The notes: a model not told the origin generated them from the sequence alone. 64,000 nt of DNA from Pseudomonas quebecensis (GCF_026410085.1 NZ_CP112866.1:496001-560000), one strand, 5' to 3'; positions 10,181 through 19,737 are shown, numbered from the stretch's first letter. Made by a program: numbers and translations.

Positions 10181-10816
10181 ATGTCTCGTCCCACTCGCCC
10201 CGATTCGCGCCGCCCTGGCGTGAAACCTCCGTATTCCGCTGCGCGTCGCGTCGCCAAGGCGCCGCCAGCCGAGCCGAAGCTGATCCTGTTCAATAAACCA
10301 TTCGATGTGCTGACCCAGTTCAGCGACGAAGGCGGGCGCGCGACGCTCAAGGACTTCATCGACATTCCCGGCATCTACCCGGCGGGCCGTCTGGACCGTG
10401 ACAGCGAAGGCTTGCTGCTGCTGACCAACGATGGCCAGTTGCAGGCGCGCATTGCCGACCCTAAGCACAAGCTGGCGAAAACCTACTGGGTGCAGGTGGA
10501 GGGCGAACCCACGGAACAATTGCTGCAACGCCTGCGCGAGGGGGTAGAACTCAACGACGGCAAAACCTTGCCCGCCGAGGCCCGGCGTTTGGACGAGCCC
10601 GCGTTATGGCCGCGCAACCCACCGGTACGCTTTCGCAAAAACATTCCGACGTATTGGCTTGAATTGGTGATTCGAGAGGGGCGCAACCGTCAGGTCCGAC
10701 GCATGACCGCCGCTGTGGGCCTGCCGACCTTGCGGCTGGTGCGGGTGCGCATTGGCGATTGGACAATCGATGGCCTGGACCAAGGCCAGTGGAAAGAAGT
10801 GCCGGCGCGTTTATAA
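10181..10816 (+). CDS. rluE: 23S rRNA pseudouridine synthase RluE
   Basis: 211 residues from [11 protein letters not shown]. RsuA/RluB/E/F-family synthase; the catalytic aspartate is in [17 protein letters not shown], and the family ends with [24 protein letters not shown]. RluE modifies U2457 of 23S rRNA. No S4 domain is present, as expected for RluE. The basic N-terminal tail ([21 protein letters not shown]) is longer than in the E. coli enzyme and could bind RNA. Its stop overlaps the 3' end of the convergent DUF2788 gene by 6 bp. Confidence 0.93.
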   Translation: MSRPTRPDSRRPGVKPPYSAARRVAKAPPAEPKLILFNKPFDVLTQFSDEGGRATLKDFIDIPGIYPAGRLDRDSEGLLLLTNDGQLQARIADPKHKLAKTYWVQVEGEPTEQLLQRLREGVELNDGKTLPAEARRLDEPALWPRNPPVRFRKNIPTYWLELVIREGRNRQVRRMTAAVGLPTLRLVRVRIGDWTIDGLDQGQWKEVPARL

Positions 10817-11029
10817 AGCGCCGGATTCGATCAGGCCAATCACCACGCTCTTGATGATGAAAGCGGCCACGCCCAGGCCCAGCACGAAAAACAGGATGAA
10901 CGAACCAAAGCGTCCGGCCTTGGACTTCTTCGCCAGGTCCCAGACGATAAAGCCCATGAAAATGATCAGAATCGTGACCAGGCCGGTCATCATCCATTCT
11001 TCAAACAGGGCGGGGTCGATGTTGTTCAT
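10811..11029 (-). CDS. DUF2788 family small membrane protein
   Basis: 72 residues, start [16 protein letters not shown]. Two predicted membrane helices ([15 protein letters not shown] and [20 protein letters not shown]) separated by a basic loop, [10 protein letters not shown]. This matches the DUF2788 family, a short inner-membrane protein of unknown function. A longer in-frame start 75 bases upstream lacks family support. It ends tail-to-tail with rluE. Confidence 0.85.
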   Translation of the reverse strand: MNNIDPALFEEWMMTGLVTILIIFMGFIVWDLAKKSKAGRFGSFILFFVLGLGVAAFIIKSVVIGLIESGAL

Positions 11030-11110
11030 GGGCTCTTCCAACGGGGCAGGCGGCGAGTATAGGGCAGTGTCACAAGCGCAACATTGACCTGGGTCGAAGT
11101 GCAATCAAAA

Positions 11111-11140
11111 TGTGGGAGAGGGCTTGCCCCCTCCCACATT
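11111..11140. repeat. REP palindrome (single)
   Basis: TGTGGGAGAGGGCTTGCCCC continues into CTCCCACA. Imperfect REP palindrome between the DUF2788 and Lrp genes; it also lies just past the 3' end of the minus-strand Lrp gene. Confidence 0.75.
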
Positions 11141-11155
11141 TGATCTTCATTGACC

Positions 11156-11635
11156 TTAGGTGCGTAGGTGGGTCAGTGGCAGCTCCGTGCTGTTGAGCAC
11201 CTGGTTGAGTACAAAGCTTGAACGCACGCTGGTCACGCCTTCAATGCGGGTCAAATGCCCCAGCAACAGTTTCTGATAATGGTCCATGTCCGGCACCACC
11301 ACTTTCAGCTGATAGTCCGCATCCATGCCGGTGACCAGGCTGCATTCCAGTACCTGGGGCAGGGTGCGGATGGCCGCCTCGAAGTTTTCGAAACGCTCGG
11401 GGGTGTGGCGGTCCATGCCGATCAGCACGTAGGCGGTCAGGCTCAGGCCAAGCATCTTGCGGTCGAGCAGGGCGACCTGGCGGGCGATGTAGCCGTCGTC
11501 TTCCAATTGCTTGACCCGGCGCGAGCACGGCGATGGCGACAGGCCAATCCGTTCAGCCAACTCCTGGTTGGAGATCCGCGCGTCACGCTGCAATTCCGCC
11601 AGAATACTCAGGTCATATCGGTCAAGCTTGCTCAT
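11156..11635 (-). CDS. Lrp/AsnC family transcriptional regulator
   Basis: 159 residues. N-terminal winged helix-turn-helix (DLSILAELQRDARISNQELA, then GLSPSPCSRRVKQLE) followed by the RAM/AsnC ligand-binding domain (VLECSLVTGMDADYQLKVVV). Such proteins form octamers and respond to amino acids. Likely divergent or autogenous control: the 5' flank has ATTGCG at 11689 with CGCAAT at 11712 and 11721, an inverted arrangement like other Lrp operators. From memory it corresponds to P. aeruginosa PA3965. Target genes are not evident. Confidence 0.93.
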   Translation of the reverse strand: MSKLDRYDLSILAELQRDARISNQELAERIGLSPSPCSRRVKQLEDDGYIARQVALLDRKMLGLSLTAYVLIGMDRHTPERFENFEAAIRTLPQVLECSLVTGMDADYQLKVVVPDMDHYQKLLLGHLTRIEGVTSVRSSFVLNQVLNSTELPLTHLRT

Positions 11636-11689
11636 TGGGTTGGCCTTTGTCGTAACTATTGCGGCGAATTATCTATGAAGGGTTAAAAA

Positions 11690-11951
11690 TTGCGCAAGCA
11701 CTGTTTATTGACGCAATCTTCGCAATCATCTGTCGGGTGCTGGCGCGTATCGTTAGCAACAGAATCACCGCCTGGACAACAGTCCACTGCAGCTCGCCCA
11801 ATCAGGCCCGCTGCGGCCGCCGCCCCAGCAGGGTTGAGCCGGCCTCCAGGCTGCACACTGTCCACAAGACGGCGTGAGGTGAGCCAACGTCAAAAGCGTT
11901 GAGCCAGGACGAAATTCTCAAGGGGTGGCCGACGGGTCGCCCCTTTTCTTT
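11690..11951 (+). ncRNA. Candidate small RNA or leader ending in an intrinsic terminator
   Basis: This 416-bp gap (11636-12051) between the divergent Lrp and DUF6515 genes has no convincing ORF. Near its right end is a strong plus-oriented intrinsic terminator, yet the nearest plus-strand gene upstream ends at 10816 behind two minus-strand genes. A plus-strand transcript must therefore start inside the gap. It could be an independent sRNA or the attenuated leader of the next gene. The 5' boundary given is only a guess. Confidence 0.4.
11920..11951 (+). terminator. Rho-independent terminator
   Basis: AAGGGG (11920-11925) pairs with CCCCTT (11940-11945) and is followed by TTCTTTT. On the other strand the flank is not T-rich, so it works in the plus direction. 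Confidence 0.7.
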
Positions 11952-12051
11952 TGCCTTAAGAAAATTGTTCTCGTGACTGATAACCTGTCTCAGAACCGGG
12001 CGAGGCTTTCCCAGTCTCATGTTCAAGCCCCGAATCGCAGTGAGGAAAAGC

Positions 12052-13077
12052 ATGAAGCGCATCTGGCGTTTGGCAGGTGTTGGTTTGCTGGTGGTCGGTG
12101 TCGGCGCGCAGGTATTGGCCGACGAGCGCGATAACGCACCTCGCGAAGGCCAAGGGCCGCAGGGAGGTGGGCAGCATGAGCGCGGCCCGGAGGGCGGGCG
12201 GCGGCCGGAGAATAGTCCGCCGCGTCCCGAGAACCCTCAACCGCGTCCGCAGAACGAGCATTTTGACCGCGGCGGCCCGAATGGCGGTGGTCAATGGCAG
12301 GCGCGGCCGCAGAGCAACGAACCGGAGCGGCCGGCGCCACCGCCGAATAATCTGCCGATCCAGGGCCGGCCCGATACCGTGCGCCAGACCCAGGAACCGC
12401 GCCAGGGTTACTACCGTGATATCCCCCGGCGCAACGATGGCAACCCACATTGGGAAGCCGGCGGCCCCGGTTCGCGTCCCGGCTACAACGGGCGTCCGGA
12501 TGACCATCGTTGGCCAGGGCGCCCCGACGGCCATGGCAATGGCTGGGGCGCAGGCCCGCAGTACCGTCCGGGTTATGTGGTGGACCGCTTCCCCGACCGC
12601 AATTACCGCGTGCCGTATCGTGGCCAGGACTACTTCTTCTCCGGCGGTTACTGGTATCGCCCCCAGGGCCCGCGCTATGTCGTGGTTGCGCCGCCTTATG
12701 GCATCCGCGTGCATTACCTGCCGGACTATGCGCGCGAAGTGTGGGTCGGCGGCTCGCTGCTGTTCCTCGCCGCCGGCGCCTATTACGCCTACGAAGAAAG
12801 CACTCAGCAATACGTGGTGGTGCAGCCGCCGGCGGCGGTTCCCGCGCCGCAGCCTGCGCCCCAGGGCAATGGTTATGACGTGGTGGCCTATCCCGCCAAT
12901 GGCCAATCACCGGCCCAGGTGCAACAGGATGGTTATGACTGTTATCGCTGGGCGGTGCAGCAAAGCGGCTTCGACCCTCAGGCCGTCACCTATGCACCCG
13001 ACCCGGCGGTGGTGCAGGCCTATCGCCAGGCCCAGGGCAACTGCCTGAGCAGTCGCGGGTATCAGGTGCAGTACTAG
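12052..13077 (+). CDS. Secreted Pro/Gly/Arg-rich DUF6515 family protein
   Basis: 341 residues from MKRIWRLAGVG, with a GAGGAAAAG ribosome site. Signal peptide (about 1-22, ending QVLA), then about 150 residues of low-complexity Pro/Gly/Arg/Asn-rich sequence, then a conserved C-terminal half with YFFSGGYWYRP, YVVVAPPYGIRVHYLPDYA, a short hydrophobic stretch SLLFLAAGAYYAYEES, and a Cys-containing DGYDCYRWAVQQSGFDP segment. The C-terminal half matches DUF6515; envelope location is likely and function unknown. Its last 4 bases overlap the convergent cation-efflux gene. Confidence 0.8.
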   Translation: MKRIWRLAGVGLLVVGVGAQVLADERDNAPREGQGPQGGGQHERGPEGGRRPENSPPRPENPQPRPQNEHFDRGGPNGGGQWQARPQSNEPERPAPPPNNLPIQGRPDTVRQTQEPRQGYYRDIPRRNDGNPHWEAGGPGSRPGYNGRPDDHRWPGRPDGHGNGWGAGPQYRPGYVVDRFPDRNYRVPYRGQDYFFSGGYWYRPQGPRYVVVAPPYGIRVHYLPDYAREVWVGGSLLFLAAGAYYAYEESTQQYVVVQPPAAVPAPQPAPQGNGYDVVAYPANGQSPAQVQQDGYDCYRWAVQQSGFDPQAVTYAPDPAVVQAYRQAQGNCLSSRGYQVQY

Positions 13078-13967
13078 ACCTTGGCGCCTGTAACCACTTC
13101 CTGCGGGTCGGCGTGTACCAGCACTTCGGCGCGCGGGTAGGCGGCGTGAATGGCATCGGCGGCCTGGTCGCTGATGTCATGGGCCACTGACAAGGTCAGG
13201 TCCCCCGGCAGTTCCAGGTGCAATTGCACGAACCAATGGTTGCCCGATACCCGCGTGCGCAGGTCATGGGCGCCCAGCACACCGGGCACGCCACGGGCCA
13301 GCTCCAGCATGTGCTGGCTGACGTCGGGCGGCAGTTCTTCGTCCATCAGCACCGCAAAGCTTTCCCGGGCGATATGGATGGCACTCCACAAAATGTAGGC
13401 GGCGATCCCCAGGCCGAACCAGGCATCCACCTGATGCAACCCCATGGCGGCCAGCACCAGCGCCAGCAGGATGCTGCCGTTGAGCAGCAGGTCCGAGCGA
13501 TAGTGCAGCGAGTCGGCGCGCACGGCGTTGGAGCCGGTTTCACGGACCACCCGGTGTTGCAGCATCAGCAGGGCCACGGTCAGCAACAGGGAGAACACAA
13601 TCACGCCGATGCTCAGCCATGGCGCGCCCACCGGTTCCGGATGCTGCAGGCGCTCATAGGCCTGCAGTGCGATCAACACCGCACTGCCGCCGATAAATAA
13701 CGCCTGGGCCATGCCGGCCAACGACTCCGCCTTGCCATGCCCGTAACGGTGATCGTCATCGGCCGGTCGCAGCGCGTAATGCACGGCGAGCAGATTGAGC
13801 AGCGACGTCACCCCGTCCAGCAGCGAGTCGGTCAAGCCGGCAAGCATGCTCACCGAGCCGCTGAACCACCAGGCGATGGCCTTGGTGATGATCAGTACAC
13901 AGGCCACCGCAACCGAGGCGCGAGTGGCCAGGCGCAACAGCCGGGCGTGTTCGGGACTGCTGGTCAT
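13074..13967 (-). CDS. Cation diffusion facilitator (FieF/YiiP-like)
   Basis: 297 residues. Six predicted membrane helices followed by the cytoplasmic ferredoxin-like dimerisation domain. The transport site residues are visible: D47 and D51 in LTDSLLDG (helix 2) and the His/Asp pair in HYRSD (helix 5), the DD-HD set of the Zn/Fe/Cd-exporting FieF group. GSVSMLAGLTDS and the HRYGHGKAESLA cytoplasmic loop are typical. It exports divalent metal against protons at the inner membrane. Followed 9 bp upstream by a lipoprotein gene on the same strand. Confidence 0.94.
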   Translation of the reverse strand: MTSSPEHARLLRLATRASVAVACVLIITKAIAWWFSGSVSMLAGLTDSLLDGVTSLLNLLAVHYALRPADDDHRYGHGKAESLAGMAQALFIGGSAVLIALQAYERLQHPEPVGAPWLSIGVIVFSLLLTVALLMLQHRVVRETGSNAVRADSLHYRSDLLLNGSILLALVLAAMGLHQVDAWFGLGIAAYILWSAIHIARESFAVLMDEELPPDVSQHMLELARGVPGVLGAHDLRTRVSGNHWFVQLHLELPGDLTLSVAHDISDQAADAIHAAYPRAEVLVHADPQEVVTGAKV

Positions 13968-13976
13968 GGGCTGTCC

Positions 13977-14396
13977 TTAGGCGGCGGGTTGCAGGCCAAG
14001 GGCGGCGAGTTGTTGCACGCTGCCCTTGAACTGGATCAGGCGCGGGTCGTCCAGCGGCAGGCTGCGGCCGGTTTCTTTCTGAATGATGCTTTGCAGCTTG
14101 GCGTTGTCGACCTGGCCGTCGGCGCCGACGGCTTCGTGGAGTTTTTCCGGGGCGACCTGGGCAGTCTTGCCCGGCTCGAAATAGATCGCGCCCGTGGCGA
14201 AGTCGACGCCAAACGCGATCAGGCCAGGGATCACATAAAACAGCAGGCCCACGGCATCAAGCACAGCGATGGTCGGGTCGATCTTGCCGTCGATCTGGCC
14301 GCGGCGGTCGGGGTAGAAAATCGAGCCGCAGGCGGTCAATTGGCTGAGCAGGGTGACGGCTAAAACACCGCCGATGACACGGGAAGCGATACGCAT
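13977..14396 (-). CDS. Small lipoprotein (YceK/YidQ-like)
   Basis: 139 residues from MRIASRVIGG. Lipoprotein signal with lipobox LTAC. After the Cys comes GSIFYPDRRGQIDGKIDP and two hydrophobic stretches, AVLDAVGLLFYVIPGLIAFGV, then a soluble tail ending QQLAALGLQPAA. The GSIFYP start plus a hydrophobic VIPGL-FGVD region resembles the YceK/YidQ lipoproteins. It lies 9 bp upstream of the cation efflux gene and diverges from hrpB. Function unknown. Confidence 0.8.
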   Translation of the reverse strand: MRIASRVIGGVLAVTLLSQLTACGSIFYPDRRGQIDGKIDPTIAVLDAVGLLFYVIPGLIAFGVDFATGAIYFEPGKTAQVAPEKLHEAVGADGQVDNAKLQSIIQKETGRSLPLDDPRLIQFKGSVQQLAALGLQPAA

Positions 14397-14506
14397 GGAC
14401 AATCTCCTCAACAGGGTTGATACGCGACTATATAACACCGGCCTTGAGACCAGCGTCGGCATCCGGCAGTTCGCCGTTATACTCGCCGCTCTGCTTTGGA
14501 GCCAGT

Positions 14507-17017
14507 ATGAATTCGTTGCCCATCGATGATGTTTTACCCGCCCTGCGTGACGCTTTGGCCAATCGCCATGAAGCCGTGCTGGAAGCGCCGCCCGGCGCCG
14601 GTAAAACCACCCGCGTGCCCTTGGCCTTATTGAATGAAACGTGGCTGGCCGGGCAGACCATCCTGATGCTCGAACCGCGCCGCCTGGCTGCGCGCGCCGC
14701 CGCCGAACGCCTGGCCAGCGAACTGGGGGAAAAAGTCGGCGACACCGTCGGCTATCGCATCCGCCTCGACAGCAAAGTCGGCCCCGACACGCGCATCGAA
14801 GTGGTCACCGAAGGCATTCTCACGCGGCGCCTGCAGGACGACCCGGCCCTGGAGGGCGTGGGCCTGCTGATCTTCGATGAATTTCACGAGCGCAGCCTCG
14901 ACGCCGACCTGGCGCTGGCCCTGAGCCTGAATGGCCGCGAGCTGTTTCGCGATGAGCAGCCGCTGAAAATCCTGTTGATGTCCGCCACCCTCGAAGGCGA
15001 GCGCCTGGCCGGTTTGCTGGACGACGCACCGATCCTGCGCAGCGAAGGGCGCATGTTTCCGGTGCAGATGCGCTGGGGGCGGCCGTATCAGCCCGGTGAG
15101 TTTATCGAACCGCGCGTGGTGCAAACCGTCCTTGAAGCCCTGCATGACGAAACCGGCAGTGTGCTGGTGTTCCTGCCGGGCCAGGCGGAGATTCGCCGGG
15201 TCCACCAGCAGCTTGCCGACGCCCTGGGCGACAGCCCCGATGTGCTGCTGTGCCCGCTGCACGGCGAGCTGGACCTCAACGCCCAGCGCGCCGCCATCGA
15301 CCCTGCGCCGCCCGGCACACGCAAAGTGGTCCTGGCCACCAACATCGCCGAGACCAGCCTGACCATCAATGGCGTGCGCGTGGTGATCGACGCCGGGCTC
15401 GCACGAGTGCCGCGTTTCGACCCCGGCAGCGGCATGACTCGCCTTGACACCCAACGCATCTCCCGCGCCAGTGCGACCCAGCGCGCCGGCCGGGCCGGGC
15501 GCCTGGAACCGGGGGTGTGTTATCGGTTGTGGTCCGAAGACCAGCATGAAGGCCTGGCCGCGTATGGCAGCGCGGAAATCCTCGCCGCCGACCTCGCCGG
15601 TCTGGCCTTGCAGCTGGCGCGCTGGGGCGTGACGCCCGCGCAGCTCGTTTGGCTCGATGTGCCACCGACCGCCGCGTATGCCCAGGCCCAGGACTTGTTG
15701 GTGCGTCTGGGGGCATTGAGTGAAGAAAAACTGACGGCGCATGGGCAGAAGATGGCCGAGTTGCCGGCCCATCCGCGCATCGCTCATTTGCTGCTGCGCG
15801 GGCAAGACCTGGGGCTGGCGGCCACCGCGTGTGACGTCGCCGCGCTATTGGGCGAGCGCGATATTTTGCGCGGTGCCGGTGCGGACCTGCATAGCCGTCT
15901 GGCGTTGATGTCCGGCGAAGAACGCGCACGCGGCGGCCAAGGTGGCGTGCAGCGGGCCAGGCAACTGGCGCGGCAATATCGCGGGTACCTGCGCGGCAAG
16001 CCGACGCAAGCGGTGGCCGATCCAGACCACCCGCGCTGGCTCGGCGCCTTACTGGCGCTGGCCTACCCGGACCGCGTGGCCCAGCAGCGTCGCCCCGGCG
16101 GCGCCGAATACCGCCTGGCCAATGGCCGCGCGGCGCTGTTCGCCGAGGCCGACAGCCTGATGAAACAACCGTGGCTGGTGATCGCCGACCTGGGCAGCCG
16201 CCAGGGCCAGCGCGAAGAGCGCATTTACCTGGCGGCGGATTTCGATCCGGCGCTGTTCGACACGGTGCTCGCCGAGCAAGTGCGCAACGTCGATCAACTG
16301 GATTGGGACGAACGCGAAGGCGTACTGCGTGCCGAGCGCCAGCGCAAAGTCGGTGAACTGGTGCTCAGCCGCGAACCGCTGACCGGCCTCGACGAAGCCG
16401 CGCGCAGTCAGGCGCTGGTGAATCTGGTGCGGCGCAAAGGCCTGGAACTGTTGCCCTGGACCCCGGAACTGCGGCAATGGCAATCCCGGGTGATGCTGCT
16501 GCGTCAGTTGGACGCCGGCAAAACCAGCGAGTGGCCCGACCTCAGTGACAACGCGTTGCTGGCCGGCCTGGAGCACTGGCTGATGCCGTACTTGGGAAAA
16601 GTCTCGCGCCTGAGCCACTTCGCCAACCTGGATATCTCCAGCTATCTGCACAACCTGCTGCCCTGGCCGCTGCCCCAGCGCCTCGACGAACTCGCGCCGC
16701 AGCACATCAAAGTCCCTTCGGGTTCATCGGTGCGTTTGGACTACAGCGAACAGCCGCCGATTCTGGCGGTGCGCTTGCAGGAACTGTTCGGCCTGGCCGA
16801 CACGCCGCGCATCGCCGGCGGGCGCCAGGTGGTGAAGCTGCACCTGTTGTCCCCGGCACGGCGGCCGGTGCAGGTGACGCAGGACTTGGCGAACTTCTGG
16901 CGCAGTACCTATGCCGAGGTGAAGAAAGACCTGAAGGGCAGGTATCCCAAGCATTACTGGCCGGATGATCCGCTGATAGCCGAGCCGACCGCGCGGATCA
17001 AACCCCGAAAGTCATAA
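14507..17017 (+). CDS. hrpB: ATP-dependent helicase HrpB
   Basis: 836 residues from MNSLPIDDVLP, the normal HrpB length. DExH-box superfamily 2 helicase: Walker A GAGKTTRVP, motif Ia LEPRRLAARAAA, motif II as DEFHERS, motif III MSATLEG, motif V ATNIAETSLTI, motif VI QRAGRAGR, then the helicase-associated and HrpB C-terminal domains (WRSTYAEVKKDLKGRYPKHYWP). RNA helicase with no essential role known in E. coli. The in-frame extension upstream overlaps the lipoprotein promoter and is not conserved. Confidence 0.96.
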   Translation: MNSLPIDDVLPALRDALANRHEAVLEAPPGAGKTTRVPLALLNETWLAGQTILMLEPRRLAARAAAERLASELGEKVGDTVGYRIRLDSKVGPDTRIEVVTEGILTRRLQDDPALEGVGLLIFDEFHERSLDADLALALSLNGRELFRDEQPLKILLMSATLEGERLAGLLDDAPILRSEGRMFPVQMRWGRPYQPGEFIEPRVVQTVLEALHDETGSVLVFLPGQAEIRRVHQQLADALGDSPDVLLCPLHGELDLNAQRAAIDPAPPGTRKVVLATNIAETSLTINGVRVVIDAGLARVPRFDPGSGMTRLDTQRISRASATQRAGRAGRLEPGVCYRLWSEDQHEGLAAYGSAEILAADLAGLALQLARWGVTPAQLVWLDVPPTAAYAQAQDLLVRLGALSEEKLTAHGQKMAELPAHPRIAHLLLRGQDLGLAATACDVAALLGERDILRGAGADLHSRLALMSGEERARGGQGGVQRARQLARQYRGYLRGKPTQAVADPDHPRWLGALLALAYPDRVAQQRRPGGAEYRLANGRAALFAEADSLMKQPWLVIADLGSRQGQREERIYLAADFDPALFDTVLAEQVRNVDQLDWDEREGVLRAERQRKVGELVLSREPLTGLDEAARSQALVNLVRRKGLELLPWTPELRQWQSRVMLLRQLDAGKTSEWPDLSDNALLAGLEHWLMPYLGKVSRLSHFANLDISSYLHNLLPWPLPQRLDELAPQHIKVPSGSSVRLDYSEQPPILAVRLQELFGLADTPRIAGGRQVVKLHLLSPARRPVQVTQDLANFWRSTYAEVKKDLKGRYPKHYWPDDPLIAEPTARIKPRKS

Positions 17018-17034
17018 CCCTAAGCCTTCTACAT

Positions 17035-18123
17035 TTATTGCGCGGCGGGCAGCAGGAAGCGGGCAATCACCGGCAAATGGTTGGAAATGCGCAACGTATC
17101 CTCCTGCCGCACCTTGGCCTCCACCCGCTTGATGCGCGGGCTGTGGAACAGGTAATCGACCGTGCGATCCGGGCCGTCGATGCTCGGGTCGTTGGGGAAG
17201 TACGTCAGCCATTTCTCCCGGTCGATGCCGCTGGATTGGCTGTTGCTCGGGATCATCGGGTACTTGTCCCACAGCAGGTGCAGCTCGCTGTCCGGCGAAT
17301 ACTGCCCGCGTTTGCTGGCGTCCAGGCGCAGGAATTGCCCCAGCGGCAGCAGATTGAAATCGCCGCCGATCAACCACGGTGTGCCACGCCCCTCGAATTT
17401 ATCCAACAGCTTGACCGTGGCCTGCACCTGTTCCTGCACGGCACTGTGCCCCGGCATATCGGGATTCAGACGCGTGTTGAGCACCGCCAGCTGGCCGCCA
17501 TCGCTCAACGGCAGGTAAGTCAGCAGCAGGGCGGGCTTGGGCTGGAACTGGCGGCTGATCAATCCAGCATCCGGCACCGGCAGTTGCAGGCGTTCGGCGT
17601 GTTCGATCTGGTAGCGGCTGAGGGTGGCGAGCTTGCGCCCGACGCTGCCGAAAATATGCAGGTCGGGCACGAAATCGGCTTTCCAGTCGAACGCCTGGGC
17701 GCTGCACGGGTAGAGGTCGACCAGGCGCTCTTGCAGCAACGCGAGTTGATCCTGGTAATGGGAGGGCTTGGCGTTTTCGTCGAGTTCCTGCAACAGCAGG
17801 AGGTCGGGTTGTTCATCGCGGATTATCCGCGCCACTTCGTCGAGGCTGACGGCCATGTCTTCCACGGTGGGGCGCTCGTCCGGGCCGCTGCCGTCGGCGG
17901 TGTCGTACCAGAACACGTAGTTTTTGCCGGCCAGGTATTGCACGTTCCAGGTCATCACTTTGAGCGCCTGCCCGGGCAGCAGGGTAGGCGCCCGTGGCGC
18001 CACGCAACTGACGGGCAGGGTCTGCCTGGGTTCGGGGCGCCAGGTGAGGCTGTAGATCAAGGCGCTCGCCAGGCCCGCGACGATCAGCAGGCCCAGCAAG
18101 GTGATGCGCAATAAACGGGTCAT
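17035..18123 (-). CDS. Membrane-anchored endonuclease/exonuclease/phosphatase family protein
   Basis: 362 residues. One N-terminal membrane anchor (LLRITLLGLLIVAGLASALI), then a periplasm-facing EEP domain with the expected catalytic elements: MTWNVQYLAG, LLQELDE (metal-binding Glu), GGDFNLLP, and SNHLPVIA with the catalytic His. It could be a phosphodiesterase, sphingomyelinase-like enzyme or nuclease; the sequence does not settle the substrate. It is convergent with hrpB (17-bp gap). Confidence 0.85.
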   Translation of the reverse strand: MTRLLRITLLGLLIVAGLASALIYSLTWRPEPRQTLPVSCVAPRAPTLLPGQALKVMTWNVQYLAGKNYVFWYDTADGSGPDERPTVEDMAVSLDEVARIIRDEQPDLLLLQELDENAKPSHYQDQLALLQERLVDLYPCSAQAFDWKADFVPDLHIFGSVGRKLATLSRYQIEHAERLQLPVPDAGLISRQFQPKPALLLTYLPLSDGGQLAVLNTRLNPDMPGHSAVQEQVQATVKLLDKFEGRGTPWLIGGDFNLLPLGQFLRLDASKRGQYSPDSELHLLWDKYPMIPSNSQSSGIDREKWLTYFPNDPSIDGPDRTVDYLFHSPRIKRVEAKVRQEDTLRISNHLPVIARFLLPAAQ

Positions 18124-18162
18124 CGGCTCGGCTTAGGGCGTGTCAGGGATGGCGGGAGCATA

Positions 18163-18831
18163 TCACCGCGCGTCGGCGTCGCCACCGATCAGCATGAATA
18201 AACGGAACAGCACCACACTGGTAAACAGCTGCAGGAAACTGTGAGCACTGTCGATCAGCACACCCAGCAACGGCGCCGGCTCGGGATACGCCGCGACACT
18301 GGCGCCCTTGAGCAGCCACAGGGGTGTCATCACACACAGCAGGCACACGAGGATGCGCCAGAAATGCCCACGGGTCAGGCGCAGGCTTTCCTTCATCGCT
18401 TCCAGCGCCGGCATGCCGCGCAGCACCAGCAGGTACTCGGCAAACCCCAGCACCACCATCAGCCATAGGCCCGGCAGGAAATACAGCGACAGCCCCAGCA
18501 GAATCAACAGCGTGCTCATGGCCGTCAGCAGCGCGAAACGCGGCCACAGGGTCAGCGCCATCGCCCACACATCGCGGGTGCGCGGCGTCTGGCCACGAGT
18601 TCGGGCGTCAAGGAACAGAATCAGGGCACCGGTATACACCGGGTAGACGAGCAAACCCACTATCACGCTGTAACCGGGGAAGGCGTCCGCGCCGAGCGTA
18701 TGGTCGAGCACTTGTTGCAGCACCGCTTCGAGGATCACCCAGGGCAGGCACAGCTGAACGATGGCGCCCAGGTTGCGCAGGGTAAAACGGAAGGAGTCGC
18801 GCAGTACGTCTAACGGATTCATCAGGTTCAT
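18163..18831 (-). CDS. YciC family inner-membrane protein
   Basis: 222 residues with about six hydrophobic helices, including FALLTAMSTLLILLGLSLYF and WLMVVLGFAEYLLVL. MNPLDVLRDSFRFTLRNLGAI and EAMKESLRLTRGHFWRIL match the YciC/UPF0259 integral-membrane family. No enzymatic motif is visible. It lies 39 bp upstream of the EEP gene on the same strand, possibly co-transcribed. Function unknown. Confidence 0.8.
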   Translation of the reverse strand: MNLMNPLDVLRDSFRFTLRNLGAIVQLCLPWVILEAVLQQVLDHTLGADAFPGYSVIVGLLVYPVYTGALILFLDARTRGQTPRTRDVWAMALTLWPRFALLTAMSTLLILLGLSLYFLPGLWLMVVLGFAEYLLVLRGMPALEAMKESLRLTRGHFWRILVCLLCVMTPLWLLKGASVAAYPEPAPLLGVLIDSAHSFLQLFTSVVLFRLFMLIGGDADAR

Positions 18832-19002
18832 CGCAGGCCTGTAAACGAGGGCGACACTTTAACCGATCAGCATCGAAGGGGCACAAACGTAAACCTTGAG
18901 TAAAGACCATTGAAACAATTGGTAACAGCCCCATAACTAGCACGCACCTGGCCTGATCAAGGGCAGGACCACGATTTCTACCGGCAATCTAACGAGGTCG
19001 CC

Positions 19003-19737
19003 ATGAACAGCGAAGAGCAAACCCTGATCGATGGACTGTTTTCACGGTTGCAGCAAGCCGAAACGGACTCAGCCCCCCGCGACGCCCAGGCCGAAGCGCG
19101 GATCAAGGAGCACATGACTCGCCAACCGGCCGCCGGGTACTACATGACCCAGTCGATTCTGGTGCAGGAACACGCCCTGCAGAGCCTCGACGCGCAGAAC
19201 AAGCAACAGGCGCAGCAGATTCAGCAGTTGCAGGAACAATTGCAACGCGCCAAATCCGCGCAACCCGCCGCCTCCAGCGGTGGCGGTTTCCTGTCGAGCA
19301 TTTTTGGCGGCGGCTCCCGCGACGCGCAACCCACCCAGAGCGCCCCGGCCTCCACGGGCGGCGGTTGGCGCGAACCGGCGCGGCCCTCCTTCAGCCAGCC
19401 TGCGCCGCAACAGAGCTATCAGCAGCCCCCCCAAGCACCTGCCGCGCCCGTGGGCAGCGGTTTCCTTGGCGGCGCCATGAAAACCGCAGCGGGCGTGGCC
19501 GGTGGTGTGTTGCTGGCCGAGGGCATCAGCAGCCTGTTCCACCACAACCAGCAACCACAGGTGGTGGAAGAAATCATCGAGCAACCGGCGCCGGCCAGCG
19601 ATCAAGGCAACTGGGGCAACGATGACCAGAAGTTCGCCGGCAACGACAGCTGGGGCGGCAACAACGCCGACAGCTTTGCCGATAGCGATTATTCCGACGA
19701 CTCTTCCGTCTTCGATGATGACGATTCCTTCGTCTGA
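19003..19737 (+). CDS. DUF2076 family protein
   Basis: 244 residues. The N-terminal 85 residues are helical (EEQTLIDGLFSRLQQAET, AGYYMTQSILVQEHAL) with a Gln-rich coiled coil (NKQQAQQIQQLQEQLQ). A Gly-rich FLSSIFGGGSR segment, Pro/Gln linker, a weakly hydrophobic stretch GGAMKTAAGVAGGVLLAEGI and an acidic Asp/Ser tail (YSDDSSVFDDDDSFV) follow. This order is typical of DUF2076 proteins, whose role is unknown. No signal peptide is seen. Confidence 0.85.
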   Translation: MNSEEQTLIDGLFSRLQQAETDSAPRDAQAEARIKEHMTRQPAAGYYMTQSILVQEHALQSLDAQNKQQAQQIQQLQEQLQRAKSAQPAASSGGGFLSSIFGGGSRDAQPTQSAPASTGGGWREPARPSFSQPAPQQSYQQPPQAPAAPVGSGFLGGAMKTAAGVAGGVLLAEGISSLFHHNQQPQVVEEIIEQPAPASDQGNWGNDDQKFAGNDSWGGNNADSFADSDYSDDSSVFDDDDSFV

